The notes beneath the pieces are model-generated. The model did no database searches. It saw only the letters and a list, made by a program, of their open reading frames with translations, and was not told the DNA's origin. From NCBI RefSeq assembly GCF_015687155.1, contig NZ_JADPQF010000001.1, forward strand, positions 1,550,001 to 1,614,000: 64,000 bases of DNA. Reading direction: 5' to 3'. Made by a program: the position numbers and the translations under genes. Positions within the stretch are counted from its first letter, which is position 1. Every line of letters begins with the position of its first letter. The DNA comes from Aliikangiella sp. G2MR2-5 (GTDB lineage: Bacteria > Pseudomonadota > Gammaproteobacteria > Enterobacterales > Kangiellaceae). Of the stretch, positions 18,355-28,055 are shown piece after piece.

Positions 18355-18942
18355 ATGCCAATCTATGCCATCGATAATTTTATCCCGGTTATTAAAGCCA
18401 ATAGTTATGTTCATCCAAGTGCGGAAATTATCGGTGATGTTATCATCGAAGAAAACTGCTTTATCGGGCCCTGTGCAGTGTTAAGAGGCGATTTCGGACG
18501 TGTTCATATTTCCCATCACAGCAATGTTCAGGACAACTGTGTGCTTCATAGTTTTCCCGACAAAGATTGTTTTTTGGAGCCCTACAGCCATATTGGTCAC
18601 GCTGCGGTATTACATGGTTGTCGTATTGGAGAAAATTCGCTAATAGGAATGAATGCAGTAGTAATGGATGATGCAGTGATCGGTAAAGAATCAATGGTCG
18701 CTGCCAGCTCCTTTGTCCGTGCAAAATTTGAATGCCCTCCTCGTTCCATGGTTATGGGGACACCCGCCAAAATAGCGCGAGAATTAAGTGAACAAGAAGT
18801 CACCTGGAAATCCAGAGGCACTCAGGAATACATCGAACTGACAAAGCGCGCTTTAAGCAGTATGCGAGTCATCGAACCGCTTTCAGAAGTTCAGGAAAAC
18901 AGACCTCGATTTCAAGATTCAGAACACAAAACTAAGTCTTAA
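18355..18942 (+). CDS. paaY: PaaY, left-handed beta-helix hydrolase/gamma-carbonic-anhydrase homologue
   Basis: 195 residues of hexapeptide repeats (for example 'AEIIGDVIIEENCFIGPCAV'), with the metal-site pattern of the gamma-carbonic anhydrase family: 'HISHHSNVQDNCVLHSFP' and 'HIGHAAVLHG'. PaaY in E. coli is a thioesterase that clears dead-end CoA adducts in phenylacetate breakdown. The C-terminal extension 'WKSRGTQEYIELTKR' is characteristic of PaaY versus YrdA/CaiE types. The start ATG lies at the paaG-paaY divergent region. It overlaps by 11 bp the stop-proximal end of the opposing small gene. Confidence 0.88.
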   Translation: MPIYAIDNFIPVIKANSYVHPSAEIIGDVIIEENCFIGPCAVLRGDFGRVHISHHSNVQDNCVLHSFPDKDCFLEPYSHIGHAAVLHGCRIGENSLIGMNAVVMDDAVIGKESMVAASSFVRAKFECPPRSMVMGTPAKIARELSEQEVTWKSRGTQEYIELTKRALSSMRVIEPLSEVQENRPRFQDSEHKTKS

Positions 18943-19177
18943 ATGAGTGCGCAGCTCTTACTAGCTCTTTATACGAGCAATAATTACAGTCAGGGCTCCA
19001 CTTTTGTTCGTATAACTTTTTGAGTTTGGAAGCGGTGATACTCACCGTCACCAGACTTTCTCCACTATCGTTAACAATTTCCTGGCTCGGCGAATTGTCG
19101 ATCAAGCTTTGCAATTCGATCATCTCTCTTTCGGTTAATTCGATAAGAATTGACAAATCGGCTAAAGATAAATCCAA
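18932..19177 (-). CDS. hypothetical small cytoplasmic protein
   Basis: 81 residues starting at TTG (19177) with AGGA seven bases upstream. No known family recognised. It has an acidic helical N-terminal half, a serine/threonine-rich middle ('SLVTVSITASKLKKLYEQ') and a C-terminal pair of cysteines ('PDCNYCSYKELVRAAH'), which could bind a metal or form a disulfide. It is convergent with paaY, overlapping its 3' end. Real-gene support is the RBS, the non-random composition and lack of a competing gene. Confidence 0.5.
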   Translation of the reverse strand: MDLSLADLSILIELTEREMIELQSLIDNSPSQEIVNDSGESLVTVSITASKLKKLYEQKWSPDCNYCSYKELVRAAHSFKT

Positions 19178-19330
19178 TTTAATATCCTGTCCGTGAAAAA
19201 GAAAATCAAAAATATGTGGATAAGAATTTCCTGGTTAGCCAAAAGCTTTCATTAGTGAATGGCTTTCAGAATGGCAAAAAATTTTAGGTTAGCAAAAATA
19301 CTTTCCACCACATAAGTCACTTGCTTTCTT

Positions 19331-19356
19331 CTTCCCTCTCGAAAAAGAGAGGGAAG
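19331..19356. other. perfect inverted repeat after paaZ
   Basis: Stem CTTCCCTCTC/GAGAGGGAAG (10 bp) with a 6-base loop, 18 bp past the paaZ stop. There is no T-run after the stem in the minus direction, so it is either a rho-dependent or mRNA-stabilising 3' hairpin rather than a classical terminator. Confidence 0.6.
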
Positions 19357-19373
19357 TGAAAACAGCGTGCTTT

Positions 19374-21440
19374 TTAAGCGTCGGAGTTTTTACGCTCCAC
19401 CAAAGTTAAAATGTCATAAATTGCTACCGGATCGTTATGCTGGTTCGTTACCTCAACAGCCCAGGCAACTACACCAGTATGGAACTTATCATCCGGCTTC
19501 TTGCCTTTATTGATTTTACGCTTACATGTGAGTTTTACCTGAATCGTATCACCTATTGCCACTGGCTCAACAAAACGCAAGTTATCAATACCATAATTGG
19601 CAATTACCGGCCCTACACCAGGGTCAACAAACATGCCTGCTGCCGCAGAAATCACAAAGTAACCGTGTGCAACACGTTTTTCAAAGAATGAATCTTTAGC
19701 TGCAACTTCATCAAAATGTGCGTAGAAATGATCGCCGGAGATGCAGCCGAAATTAACAATATCAGCTTCGGTTACCGTACGACGATGTGTCGTTAATGAC
19801 TCTCCAATTTCAAGCTCTTCAAAATACTTTCTAAATGGATGAACAGGATCATTCTTTACTTGTGCTCCCGGCGCGTATTGATTGGTAATTGCCATAATAG
19901 AAGTAGGTGAACCTTGAATTGCGGTTCGCTGCATATAGTGCTTAATAGCTCTTGCGCCACCTAACTCTTCACCACCTCCGGCCCGGCCTGGTCCACCATG
20001 AACAAGTGGAGCCAAAGGAGAACCATGTCCAGTCGATTCTTTTGCGCATTCAGCATCAATTACCAGCATTCTCCCGTGGTGAGAAGCCGTACCCAAAATA
20101 ATGTCACGCGCGTTTTCTCTACTTCTGGTAAATACCGATCCGGCGAGCGATCCTTTACCCATTTTCGCCAGCAGAATTGCATCATCCAGATTGTCGTAAG
20201 GCATCAAAGTGCTAACCGGACCAAAAGCTTCTACTTCGTGAGGAGTTGTTGAAGTTAATGGATTCTTACAGTGCAGTAAGGTTGGCGCCATAAACGCTCC
20301 TTTATCACCTTCAACCCCAATCGTTTTAAACTGTTCGAAACCATCAAGTACGCATTCGCTAGCCTGTTTAAGTTGCTCTACTGCGGCTAGTACATCGTCG
20401 CGTTGAGCCTTTCCTACCAGCGCGCCCATTCGAACACCTTCCTGAGTTGGGTCTCCAATTACGGTACCCGTCAATCGCTTGATCAGCGCTTCAGTAACGG
20501 CATCAATTTTATCAGTTGGAACAATTGCACGGCGAATAGCTGTACATTTTTGTCCCGCTTTGGTAGTAATTTCTCTCGCGACTTCCTTGATATACAGATC
20601 AAATTCTGGATCTTCGACTGAAACGTCGGGAGCCAAAATACAACAGTTAAGGGAATCCGCTTCCATAGTAAATGGAATGCTTTTGGCAATAATATTTTTA
20701 TGCGCTTTCAACATTTGACCCGTTGATGCCGAACCGGTAAAAGTCACAACATCCTGCTCGTTGAGGTGGTCCATGATATCGCCGACACTACCACAGATTA
20801 ATTGCAGTGAACCTTCTGGTAGAATTTTAGATTCAACGATTGCTTTAACGACAGCTTCGGTTAAATAACAGCTAACGGTTCCAGGCTTAACAACAACCGG
20901 TACACCAGCAATCAACGTCGGTGCAATTTTTTCCAGCATGCCCCAGACAGGAAAGTTAAATGCATTAATGTGAAGAGCAACGCCTTCCTTTGAAGTAAGG
21001 ATATGTTGACCAACAAAAGTACCACCGGCTGACAAAGGCTCAACGTTACCTTCAACAACAAATGTATCATTATTCAGCTCTCGACGAGCAATACCGGTAT
21101 AGCTAAATACAGTACCGATACCGCCTTCAATATCAACCCAGGAGTCGGCTTTTGTCGCACCGGTCATATAGGAAATTCGGTAAAACTCATCTTTTCGATC
21201 CATCAGATATTTTGCGACAAGCTTTAATTTTTCTGCTCGTTCATGAGTCGTCAATTTACGCAGAGCAGGCCCACCAACATTTCGTCCGTAGGCAAGAACT
21301 TCGTCAAAACCACTGGTTAAAGATTTTACCTCACCGATAACTTCATCATTAATTGAGTTGACTAAAACATCGCTACGTCCGTCACCAGAAACCCATTCGC
21401 CGCCGACATAACTTTTAATTAAATTTTCACTGTTGCTCAT
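19374..21440 (-). CDS. paaZ: bifunctional oxepin-CoA hydrolase / semialdehyde dehydrogenase
   Basis: 688 residues, the full two-domain PaaZ length. The N-terminal aldehyde dehydrogenase (about 1-520) has the catalytic Cys in 'AGQKCTAIRRAI' and the Glu in 'TMEADSLNCC'. The C-terminal MaoC-like hot-dog domain (about 540-688) has 'GDHFYAHFDEVAAKDSFF' and 'VAHGYFVISAAAG'. PaaZ opens the oxepin-CoA ring by hydrolysis and oxidises the aldehyde to 3-oxo-5,6-dehydrosuberyl-CoA. RBS GGAAG lies before the ATG. The E2 gene lies 60 bp upstream on the same strand. The paaABCDE epoxidase, paaK, paaF, paaH and paaJ genes are not in this window. Confidence 0.95.
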   Translation of the reverse strand: MSNSENLIKSYVGGEWVSGDGRSDVLVNSINDEVIGEVKSLTSGFDEVLAYGRNVGGPALRKLTTHERAEKLKLVAKYLMDRKDEFYRISYMTGATKADSWVDIEGGIGTVFSYTGIARRELNNDTFVVEGNVEPLSAGGTFVGQHILTSKEGVALHINAFNFPVWGMLEKIAPTLIAGVPVVVKPGTVSCYLTEAVVKAIVESKILPEGSLQLICGSVGDIMDHLNEQDVVTFTGSASTGQMLKAHKNIIAKSIPFTMEADSLNCCILAPDVSVEDPEFDLYIKEVAREITTKAGQKCTAIRRAIVPTDKIDAVTEALIKRLTGTVIGDPTQEGVRMGALVGKAQRDDVLAAVEQLKQASECVLDGFEQFKTIGVEGDKGAFMAPTLLHCKNPLTSTTPHEVEAFGPVSTLMPYDNLDDAILLAKMGKGSLAGSVFTRSRENARDIILGTASHHGRMLVIDAECAKESTGHGSPLAPLVHGGPGRAGGGEELGGARAIKHYMQRTAIQGSPTSIMAITNQYAPGAQVKNDPVHPFRKYFEELEIGESLTTHRRTVTEADIVNFGCISGDHFYAHFDEVAAKDSFFEKRVAHGYFVISAAAGMFVDPGVGPVIANYGIDNLRFVEPVAIGDTIQVKLTCKRKINKGKKPDDKFHTGVVAWAVEVTNQHNDPVAIYDILTLVERKNSDA

Positions 21441-21500
21441 TTTATCTTCCAGAATTTTCTATTTTGTTCTGCTATGACTTTAACTAATAATGAATATTAA

Positions 21501-22781
21501 CTACTGTCCCCAGTTCTCGATGACATTTACAAAATGACTCAAGAACAGGTTCGTCTGGTGCGCATCCAGCGCTCTATGATCAATACTTAAAGAAACGTAA
21601 CATTTAGGACGAATAACCATTGTATCTACACCATTGACTTCTTCAACCACAACTCGCTTTTCAAGTTTACCAACCCCCAGTATAGCCACTTGTGGTTGAT
21701 TAATAATGATGGGCGTTGCAAATAAGCTTCCACTCACACCATGGTTGGAAATAGTGATTGTACCATTCTTCATATCGTTCGCAGTCAGCTTACCATTTCT
21801 CGCCTTGGTGGTCATTTCACCAAGACGTTTTGAAATTTCAAACAGATTCATTTCCTGAACCTGTTCAATAACAGGAACAACCAAACCGGCATCACCCAAG
21901 GCGGTACCGACACCGATATTTACATCAGTAAATATTTCCAATGCATCAGCATGAAAGCGCGCATTGGTTTGTGGCACTTCTTTGACCGCTTTAGCCATTG
22001 CTGCAAGAAAGTAAGAGGTAAATGTCAGTTTAACACCCAACTCTTCATATTCTTTCTTATGCCATTTGCGGTGTTCCATAATATTAGTCATATCCATTTC
22101 AAACACACTGGTCACATGGGGTGATGTTTCCAACAGGCTTTCCACCATATGACTGGCAATGGATTTACGCATTTGTGAATGCGCAACCATTTCGCCTTTA
22201 AGAGGACGACTTTGTCTGTCGATACTTGCCAAAGGACTCGGCGATTTTACCGGTGCAGCTTCCTGTGCTGTCTCGATAGTGCGAGGTTTAGGATCTTTGA
22301 GATAATTAATAACATCATCTCTGGTCACCCTTCCCCTTTTACCAGTTCCAGGGATAGGCTCGATAGTCAGGTCATTTTCTCTGAGCAATCGTCTGACAGC
22401 AGGACTGATAAATGCGCGCGCGCTTTCATCACCGGATAGTTCGGTTGTGCTTACCTCAGCGGTTTCAGTAGTTGCTGACATTTCAACCATTTTCTCGGCA
22501 CTCGCTCCGACGCCAGATGTGACAACAGCATTCACTTCACCGATTGCCAACTGACCCAATACTTGCTCAGGCGCCACATCGTCACCCAGATTAGCGGTCA
22601 ATTTGGAAATAACGCCGTTTGCATCGGCACAAACTTCCATGACAACCTTATCTGTTTCCAGCTCAGCCAAAGGATCGCCTTTCTTAACCGAGTCTCCTTC
22701 TTTTACCAACCAGGCAGACAAGGTTGCAGAAGTTCCTTCTAGCTGCCCTTCAGGCAGAACAATATCAATTAAGTTACTCAT
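21501..22781 (-). CDS. dihydrolipoamide acyltransferase, E2 of a 2-oxoacid dehydrogenase
   Basis: 426 residues. One lipoyl domain (about 1-78) with the lipoylated Lys in 'LETDKVVMEV'. A peripheral-subunit-binding domain ('ISPAVRRLLRENDL...GTGKRGRVTRDDV', about 125-165). The catalytic acyltransferase domain runs to the C terminus with 'SIDHRALDAHQ' as the HxxxD active-site region. A Gly is missing after the Asp (usually DHRxxDG), which is seen in some E2s. It starts 15 bp after the E1 gene and is clearly co-translated. The complex probably handles branched-chain or aromatic 2-oxo acids. No E3 gene is present here. Confidence 0.92.
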   Translation of the reverse strand: MSNLIDIVLPEGQLEGTSATLSAWLVKEGDSVKKGDPLAELETDKVVMEVCADANGVISKLTANLGDDVAPEQVLGQLAIGEVNAVVTSGVGASAEKMVEMSATTETAEVSTTELSGDESARAFISPAVRRLLRENDLTIEPIPGTGKRGRVTRDDVINYLKDPKPRTIETAQEAAPVKSPSPLASIDRQSRPLKGEMVAHSQMRKSIASHMVESLLETSPHVTSVFEMDMTNIMEHRKWHKKEYEELGVKLTFTSYFLAAMAKAVKEVPQTNARFHADALEIFTDVNIGVGTALGDAGLVVPVIEQVQEMNLFEISKRLGEMTTKARNGKLTANDMKNGTITISNHGVSGSLFATPIIINQPQVAILGVGKLEKRVVVEEVNGVDTMVIRPKCYVSLSIDHRALDAHQTNLFLSHFVNVIENWGQ

Positions 22782-22796
22782 CGATTTTCTCCAGCC

Positions 22797-24899
22797 CTAA
22801 ACTTCTATTAAGTCTTTCATTGCCTGCATGATTTTTTCCTGAGTAGGAACTGCTGCATTCAATAAATGAATATTATGCGGATTAGGTGTGTCCGGCATAG
22901 TTAAACGCTCGATCGGCGCATCCAGATCAAAGAAAGCTTCTTTGGCTAATATTGCAGAAATTTCTGCACCGAAACCGGCGGTCAAATTATCTTCATGAAC
23001 TATCAGACAACGCCCAGTTTTCTTAACTGACTCAAGTACCGCTTCTTTATCCCATGGTTGAATCGTTCTCAGATCGAGAACTTCAACGCCGTTGGCAAGC
23101 TCCAGGGCAGCGCCTTCGCAGCGCTCAACCATCGCGCCCCAGGTAACAACGGTTAATTTGTTTCCACGAGTCAGAATTTTTGCTTTCCCCAGCGGTAGTG
23201 CGAAATCATCACCTGGATAAGGACGTCGTGCCCAGCGATTATCCAACAGGAAGCGGTGTTCAAAGAAAATTGTCGGGTTGTTATCTCGTAAGGCAGTTCT
23301 TAAAAGACCGACCGCATCTTCGGCATTTGATGGCATAACCACCTGCCAGCCAGTTTTATGAGCCCACTCGACTTCGTCTGACATTGAGTGCCAGGGATCA
23401 CCACGACCTGCAAATCCACCGGGAATACGAACAACCATAGGTGCTGCGAACTGGTTATTGGTTCTCCAGCGCATAATTCCTGTATCAGTCAGTTGCTCTG
23501 CTGCTGGCTCCGCATATTTTCTAAACTGTATCTCGGGTACCGGCATCAGTCCGGCAAGCGCCATTCCCACTGAACGACCGATAATACCCTCTTCAGACAA
23601 GCTGGTATCAAACACCCGGTTATTACCGTATTTCTGGTTTAGCCCTAAGGTTGCAGCATGAACCCCCCCTTTTGGCCCAACGTCCTCACCAAAAACAAGT
23701 ACTCGATCATTATTGGCCAGCTCAAAGTCCAGAGTCTGTCGAATAGCTGTCAACATGTTTAATCTCGGGCCTTCGGGTTTGGCTTCTACCGACGTTTTTG
23801 GAAATTTGAAATCGTCAGCATGTAGTCCACCACGCAGTTGAACTTCAGGATTACCAAAAGCATCTTTTTCAGCGTAAACATAGCGAGTTAATTTCGAGGT
23901 ATCCGGCTCCGGACGTTGTTTCGCCTGGTCAACCGCATCTTTGACTTCCTGATAGGCTTTTTCTTCAATCGCTTTCCATTGCTCAGCCGTCACAACACCG
24001 TATTTTTCCAGATGGTCTTTCAATTTGGGTAGTGGGTCGTTCGCCTGTTCCTCTGCCACCAGCTCGGCGGGCTTATAAGTCTGCGTATCCTGAAATGTAT
24101 GACCACACAGACGAGGTACCCTGAGTCTTAACAAGCAGGTTCCCAGTCCGGCACGAGTGTAATCGATGGCTTCCTTAATCAAGCGTGGCGCTTCAATTGG
24201 GCAGGTGCCGTCACCATCAACAATTTTAAGGTTTTTGTAGGATTTAAGATTGGCCACCTGGTCGCCACCCGGCGTTTGTACTTCCTGAGGAACAGAAATT
24301 CCGTAACCGTTGTCTTCGATATAGAAAAGATGCGGTAGATTATTTGTGGTAGAAATATTAAGTGCTGCCCAGAATCCGCTGGTAGACATGGAAGAGTCAC
24401 CGCCCATAGAAACACCTATTGCACCTCGATAACTATCGTCTTTCAATTCATCGCGATAATACACAATTGACTGAGCCCAGCCTGAAATAGGCGAATATTG
24501 TGAACCTACCCCGCCACACATAGGGAAAAGCATGGCGCCTTCTCTTTTAACATTGGGATAGTTACAAACGACACCGATGTCTCGACCATCGCTATAGCCG
24601 CCTGACTTAGCCATTGGTGAAGCCACAGCATCGACAATATCCAGTCCTAAAGATAGAACAAAAGGTCTTGAGCGATAATAACCGGTAGCACCATCATGAG
24701 GATGAGTTAACAGAGAGCCGATAAGGATCTGAGCCAGATCGTGTCCTCTGGCGGAGAACTGGTTAAACACCAGCTTTGCCGGAACCAGTTCCTGCTCTTC
24801 GATATCGTCCATCGCGCGGGAGAGCAACATGGTGTATACCACTTTCTTCCAATCAAAATCCGGGCTTGGTGCGTTTGAGTCGACTGCTTCGATTGCCAT
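22797..24899 (-). CDS. 2-oxoacid dehydrogenase E1, alpha and beta subunits fused
   Basis: 700 residues combining both E1 halves. The alpha-type part (about 1-340) holds the ThDP motif 'GGDSSMSTSGFWAALN...EDNGYGIS' and the 'RSRPFVLSLGL' entry region. The beta-type part (about 375-700) begins 'LNMLTAIRQTLD' with 'VFGEDVGPKGG', 'DTSLSEEGIIG' and 'GFAGRGDPWHS'. Fused E1s of this type occur in several marine gammaproteobacteria and in Bacteroidetes-like branched-chain complexes. It decarboxylates a 2-oxo acid and acylates the E2 encoded 15 bp downstream. Operon order E1-E2-paaZ suggests it may feed the phenylacetyl-CoA route (inference). Confidence 0.9.
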   Translation of the reverse strand: MAIEAVDSNAPSPDFDWKKVVYTMLLSRAMDDIEEQELVPAKLVFNQFSARGHDLAQILIGSLLTHPHDGATGYYRSRPFVLSLGLDIVDAVASPMAKSGGYSDGRDIGVVCNYPNVKREGAMLFPMCGGVGSQYSPISGWAQSIVYYRDELKDDSYRGAIGVSMGGDSSMSTSGFWAALNISTTNNLPHLFYIEDNGYGISVPQEVQTPGGDQVANLKSYKNLKIVDGDGTCPIEAPRLIKEAIDYTRAGLGTCLLRLRVPRLCGHTFQDTQTYKPAELVAEEQANDPLPKLKDHLEKYGVVTAEQWKAIEEKAYQEVKDAVDQAKQRPEPDTSKLTRYVYAEKDAFGNPEVQLRGGLHADDFKFPKTSVEAKPEGPRLNMLTAIRQTLDFELANNDRVLVFGEDVGPKGGVHAATLGLNQKYGNNRVFDTSLSEEGIIGRSVGMALAGLMPVPEIQFRKYAEPAAEQLTDTGIMRWRTNNQFAAPMVVRIPGGFAGRGDPWHSMSDEVEWAHKTGWQVVMPSNAEDAVGLLRTALRDNNPTIFFEHRFLLDNRWARRPYPGDDFALPLGKAKILTRGNKLTVVTWGAMVERCEGAALELANGVEVLDLRTIQPWDKEAVLESVKKTGRCLIVHEDNLTAGFGAEISAILAKEAFFDLDAPIERLTMPDTPNPHNIHLLNAAVPTQEKIMQAMKDLIEV

Positions 24900-25208
24900 A
24901 TGTCTCTATCCTGTACCTGTTATCTTGCGGGTAATTGGCACCAGTTGATTGTAATTACTTGATGTTTCACCTCTAGCTTCATCTTGATAAACAGCGTTTG
25001 AGCCGCTAGCGCAGGTATTTGAACCTGCCCCTGGCCTGCTACAAAACGGGCTAGTGTAATTTTAGCTGGTGCTTGATGATATGTAGCTAATTATAATTTA
25101 GCTTGAATTGAGCTTTCAACAACTTATTTGCAGCTGCAATCTTTATTGTGATATTTCAAACAGATTACGAAAATCTAATAATTGTAGTAATTGCGAAAAC
25201 AATGGTCC
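24900..25208. other. 309-bp gene-free leader/promoter region of the E1-E2-paaZ unit
   Basis: AT-rich sequence between the E1 start and the 3' end of mtfA, which is read in the same direction toward it. It contains a short hairpin GCAGGT/ACCTGC near 25010-25030 and several repeats of the TAGCT word. It probably holds the E1 promoter and the mtfA 3' end; no ORF or RNA gene was recognised. Confidence 0.4.
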
Positions 25209-26036
25209 TTACCATACAGAAGGATCCAGCTGATAGTAATCCTTCAGCTCCTTATATAGATCAGGGTGTTGTTGTTTTAATTCGAAGGTTCTTTCAAAGA
25301 AAACCTCGGAAGAAACAGCGAAAAACTCGGCCGGATTAGTGGCTCCATAAGGGTCAATTAGTGTTTTATGGCCTTTTCTGATTTGACACTCAAGATTCTC
25401 AAACTCCTTCTGGAAGACTTCAGACCATCTTTTTATTGAATTATTCGCAAGAAAAGGAGCGCCATTGGCCGCTCCTGTAGCCTGATCCAGTTGATGGGCA
25501 AACTCATGAATGATCACATTGTGGCCGTCCTCCTGATCCAGTCCACCTTCCTTTGAATCTTTCCATGAAAGAATGACCTTTCCCAGCTCCCACGACTCAC
25601 CACTTAAGACTCTATGATGTTCCTGAAGAACACCCGCTGAATCTACTCCTTTATGTTTTGCTACAAACGCCATGGGATACACATAGATCGACTTTAATTT
25701 AGGATAAAATTCAATGTCTCGATTAAGAATCAACAGGCAGGCTTGCGCAGCAATAGTGACTCGAATTTCATCGGTGATCTCAAGCCCTTCGAATCCATAG
25801 AACTCCTTTTCATCGAGAAATATTTGAATTTTGTCTTTAAGCTGTAGCTGCAAATCGGCAGGCATCCGATAGAAGTAAGGCACATTCTTGCGCAAAATCT
25901 GCCGCCAGGACTTTGGAAATGGAGTCTCTGCAACTTTCTGCCGTCTCCATTTATCCCATTTGGGACGAAAAACAATAAAAGTAATTAATGCAGCCGGAAT
26001 AAGGAGAAGCAAAACTATTGGAGTATCTATTTGCAA
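25209..26036 (-). CDS. mtfA: MtfA-family zinc metallopeptidase
   Basis: 275 residues. An N-terminal membrane segment (about 7-22) is followed by a soluble domain. It has the zinc-binding HEFAH motif ('VIIHEFAHQLDQATG') and downstream 'EFFAVSSEVFFE' supplying the third ligand region. In E. coli, MtfA binds the regulator Mlc and has aminopeptidase activity. The predicted N-terminal anchor is typical of the marine-bacterium members. It stands alone on the minus strand, downstream of the Ap4A-phosphorylase-like gene with an 88-bp gap. Confidence 0.9.
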   Translation of the reverse strand: MQIDTPIVLLLLIPAALITFIVFRPKWDKWRRQKVAETPFPKSWRQILRKNVPYFYRMPADLQLQLKDKIQIFLDEKEFYGFEGLEITDEIRVTIAAQACLLILNRDIEFYPKLKSIYVYPMAFVAKHKGVDSAGVLQEHHRVLSGESWELGKVILSWKDSKEGGLDQEDGHNVIIHEFAHQLDQATGAANGAPFLANNSIKRWSEVFQKEFENLECQIRKGHKTLIDPYGATNPAEFFAVSSEVFFERTFELKQQHPDLYKELKDYYQLDPSVW

Positions 26037-26124
26037 TTGAGAAGCGCTCGATTATTAGAGTTGGCAATAAGACTTTATTTGAAGGCGAAAACTGCTTTTT
26101 CAAGCCTGAAGCCAAAAATAATCG

Positions 26125-26922
26125 TCAGCGGCCGCTCACGGCAAAAGAACATTCCGTCAACACCGACAAGCAGGAGTTTTCTTTCAAATAAGTGTGTTGT
26201 TCTTCAGATTTTAACAAGAAGTATCCTGCATAATTTAAACCATTGAGAAAGATATCTTCATGTTTAACTTTGGAACGAGGAACAATCAAAAACCAGCGAT
26301 TAGTTAGAAGAAGATTATTAGCTTTGCAATAGGGTTTCGCTAAAAGTGCTAACTCCTTCATACCTGCAAGATAACAAGAATAAACATCCTCTGCATTCAA
26401 TTCATCAAACCGATAGAGCTTGTGCTCAAATGGCAATTGCCCCTTAAGAATTGTGGTCTCCAGTGGTGCTTTTCCTAGAACAAGCTGCATGTGACGGTGT
26501 GGTTGACTTGCCCCGGCATCTCTTCCGCCGTTATAAAAGCCCAGCTCATCTCCATTTTGGAAGCATTCAATCCATGCAGCAAAATCCTGCAGCGTTAAAG
26601 CTTCGCGCTGTTCGACAAATGTTTTACTACAAACCAGAATGTGGGGTGTTAACACTGGAAACTTGTTTAACAGACAAACATGCTCATCACCGATATCGCA
26701 CACATACATGTCGTCATCATAGGGTAAGAACGGGTTACCTTGAGTTTTGGAAGTGGATATTTTTGTATGAATATTTTGATTAATTACGCGTAACTCAAAA
26801 TCAATCGAGTCCTGACTTAACTGCTTCGCATTTGTCGTTATCGGGAACAATGATCCACAATTTTTTGCTGAAATAGCAATTTTTTCTGCTTTTGACCATA
26901 TCATTTTTTGCCACCTGGACAA
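26125..26922 (-). CDS. Ap4A phosphorylase-like (ATP adenylyltransferase, HIT superfamily)
   Basis: 265 residues. The active-site triad region 'GRDAGASQPHRHMQLVLG' matches the HxHxQ signature of ATP adenylyltransferases (APA1/2 type, with DUF4922). Other family marks are 'NKFPVLTPHILVCSKTFVEQ' and 'LLTNRWFLIVPRSK'. Such enzymes phosphorolyse diadenosine tetraphosphate to ADP and ATP. Its start overlaps the 3' end of the upstream gene by 22 bp, so the two are probably co-translated. Confidence 0.88.
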   Translation of the reverse strand: MSRWQKMIWSKAEKIAISAKNCGSLFPITTNAKQLSQDSIDFELRVINQNIHTKISTSKTQGNPFLPYDDDMYVCDIGDEHVCLLNKFPVLTPHILVCSKTFVEQREALTLQDFAAWIECFQNGDELGFYNGGRDAGASQPHRHMQLVLGKAPLETTILKGQLPFEHKLYRFDELNAEDVYSCYLAGMKELALLAKPYCKANNLLLTNRWFLIVPRSKVKHEDIFLNGLNYAGYFLLKSEEQHTYLKENSCLSVLTECSFAVSGR

Positions 26923-28040
26923 GGATTGTAGGCAGGATCACTGGAACGCCTCACGGCTTCTTCTACCAAAAGTGCGTGCGCTTCAATCTCACCGTAATTA
27001 ATCAGAGCTTGTGACCAGTATTGAAATAGTGAATGATCATACAATGCCAGATTAAACACTTTTGAGTAATCTTCTCCTGAAATGGCAGCCAACACTTCCT
27101 CGGCCTTATTTTTATAGCTATTTGCCATCTCCTGATTACCTAACGTGGCATAAATATCATTTTGCAGGTTGTTTCCCAATACTCTCTCGATACCACTAGT
27201 CGAATCAGCGGCTATGCGCTCTCCTACTCGTAAACATAGTTCAGAGAACTCAACATTTATACTAGAGTTTTCTTTACACCAGTTTGCAAATTGATACGCT
27301 GGAAGCTCGTTTGCTGCATGAACGCCCAATACAGTCAGTCCAATTTCATTTTCTGAATATCTGGACAAATCATTCATCGCTCGACTATAAAGGGAAAGCT
27401 TCTCCCCCAAATAATCTCGGTAATCGGGTGCGGAAAGAAAGGCTTTTAACGATTCAACAACCTGAACTACGTCATTTTTTTGAATTTGTAACGAGGAGTA
27501 GAGCAACCAAGCTTTTGCATTATCCTTGTGTGCACTTAATGACTCCGCGATGAGGTTATCCTCACAAGAAGGAGTCAATTCGATCGAGCAATTTTTTAGT
27601 ATTTCCCAATAAAGAAGTTCTTTATCTTCCACGTAAGGTAATAACCAACCAAGCTTTTCAACTTTTTCATTGCGCAAATCTGACTCCCATTCAAAAATCT
27701 CTAGCAACGCAGATTTTTTTCGAGAGTAATCTTTATAGTCTTGGATCATATCCTCGACAGAAAAACTTGTTCTAGCAGAACCGTGTCCTCCATCATCAAT
27801 ACATTCGATAATATATCCGTCGCCAGTTGGAGTAGTAACCCCGCTCCTTGTCATCACCTCATTATTTTCGCTATTAAGTTTCTCATTAGTAACAGGCTTG
27901 TTAACTATTTCTCTTTTGCCTTCATTGTGCTCTACTTTTGATTCCTCATTTTTTACTGGCTCGATGTAAATACTACAAGAATAATAGGCCAACCCTACAA
28001 AGGCGAAAAAAAATAAAATTGCAATTCCTGTTTTTACCAT
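26901..28040 (-). CDS. hypothetical membrane-anchored helical-repeat protein
   Basis: 379 residues. An N-terminal hydrophobic segment (about 3-22) anchors a charged linker (about 25-65) and a long alpha-helical region. That region has the spacing of Sel1/TPR-like repeats ('NAKAWLLYSSLQIQKNDV', 'NEMANSYKNKAEEVL'-type helices). Several cysteines occur. The C terminus 'AYNPCPGGKK' is unusual. No family recognised. It lies between uup and the Ap4A-phosphorylase-like gene, 16 bp before uup's stop side, within a same-strand run. Possibly a periplasm-facing scaffold; function unknown. Confidence 0.6.
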   Translation of the reverse strand: MVKTGIAILFFFAFVGLAYYSCSIYIEPVKNEESKVEHNEGKREIVNKPVTNEKLNSENNEVMTRSGVTTPTGDGYIIECIDDGGHGSARTSFSVEDMIQDYKDYSRKKSALLEIFEWESDLRNEKVEKLGWLLPYVEDKELLYWEILKNCSIELTPSCEDNLIAESLSAHKDNAKAWLLYSSLQIQKNDVVQVVESLKAFLSAPDYRDYLGEKLSLYSRAMNDLSRYSENEIGLTVLGVHAANELPAYQFANWCKENSSINVEFSELCLRVGERIAADSTSGIERVLGNNLQNDIYATLGNQEMANSYKNKAEEVLAAISGEDYSKVFNLALYDHSLFQYWSQALINYGEIEAHALLVEEAVRRSSDPAYNPCPGGKK

Positions 28041-28055
28041 TGATTTTTTCCTGGC

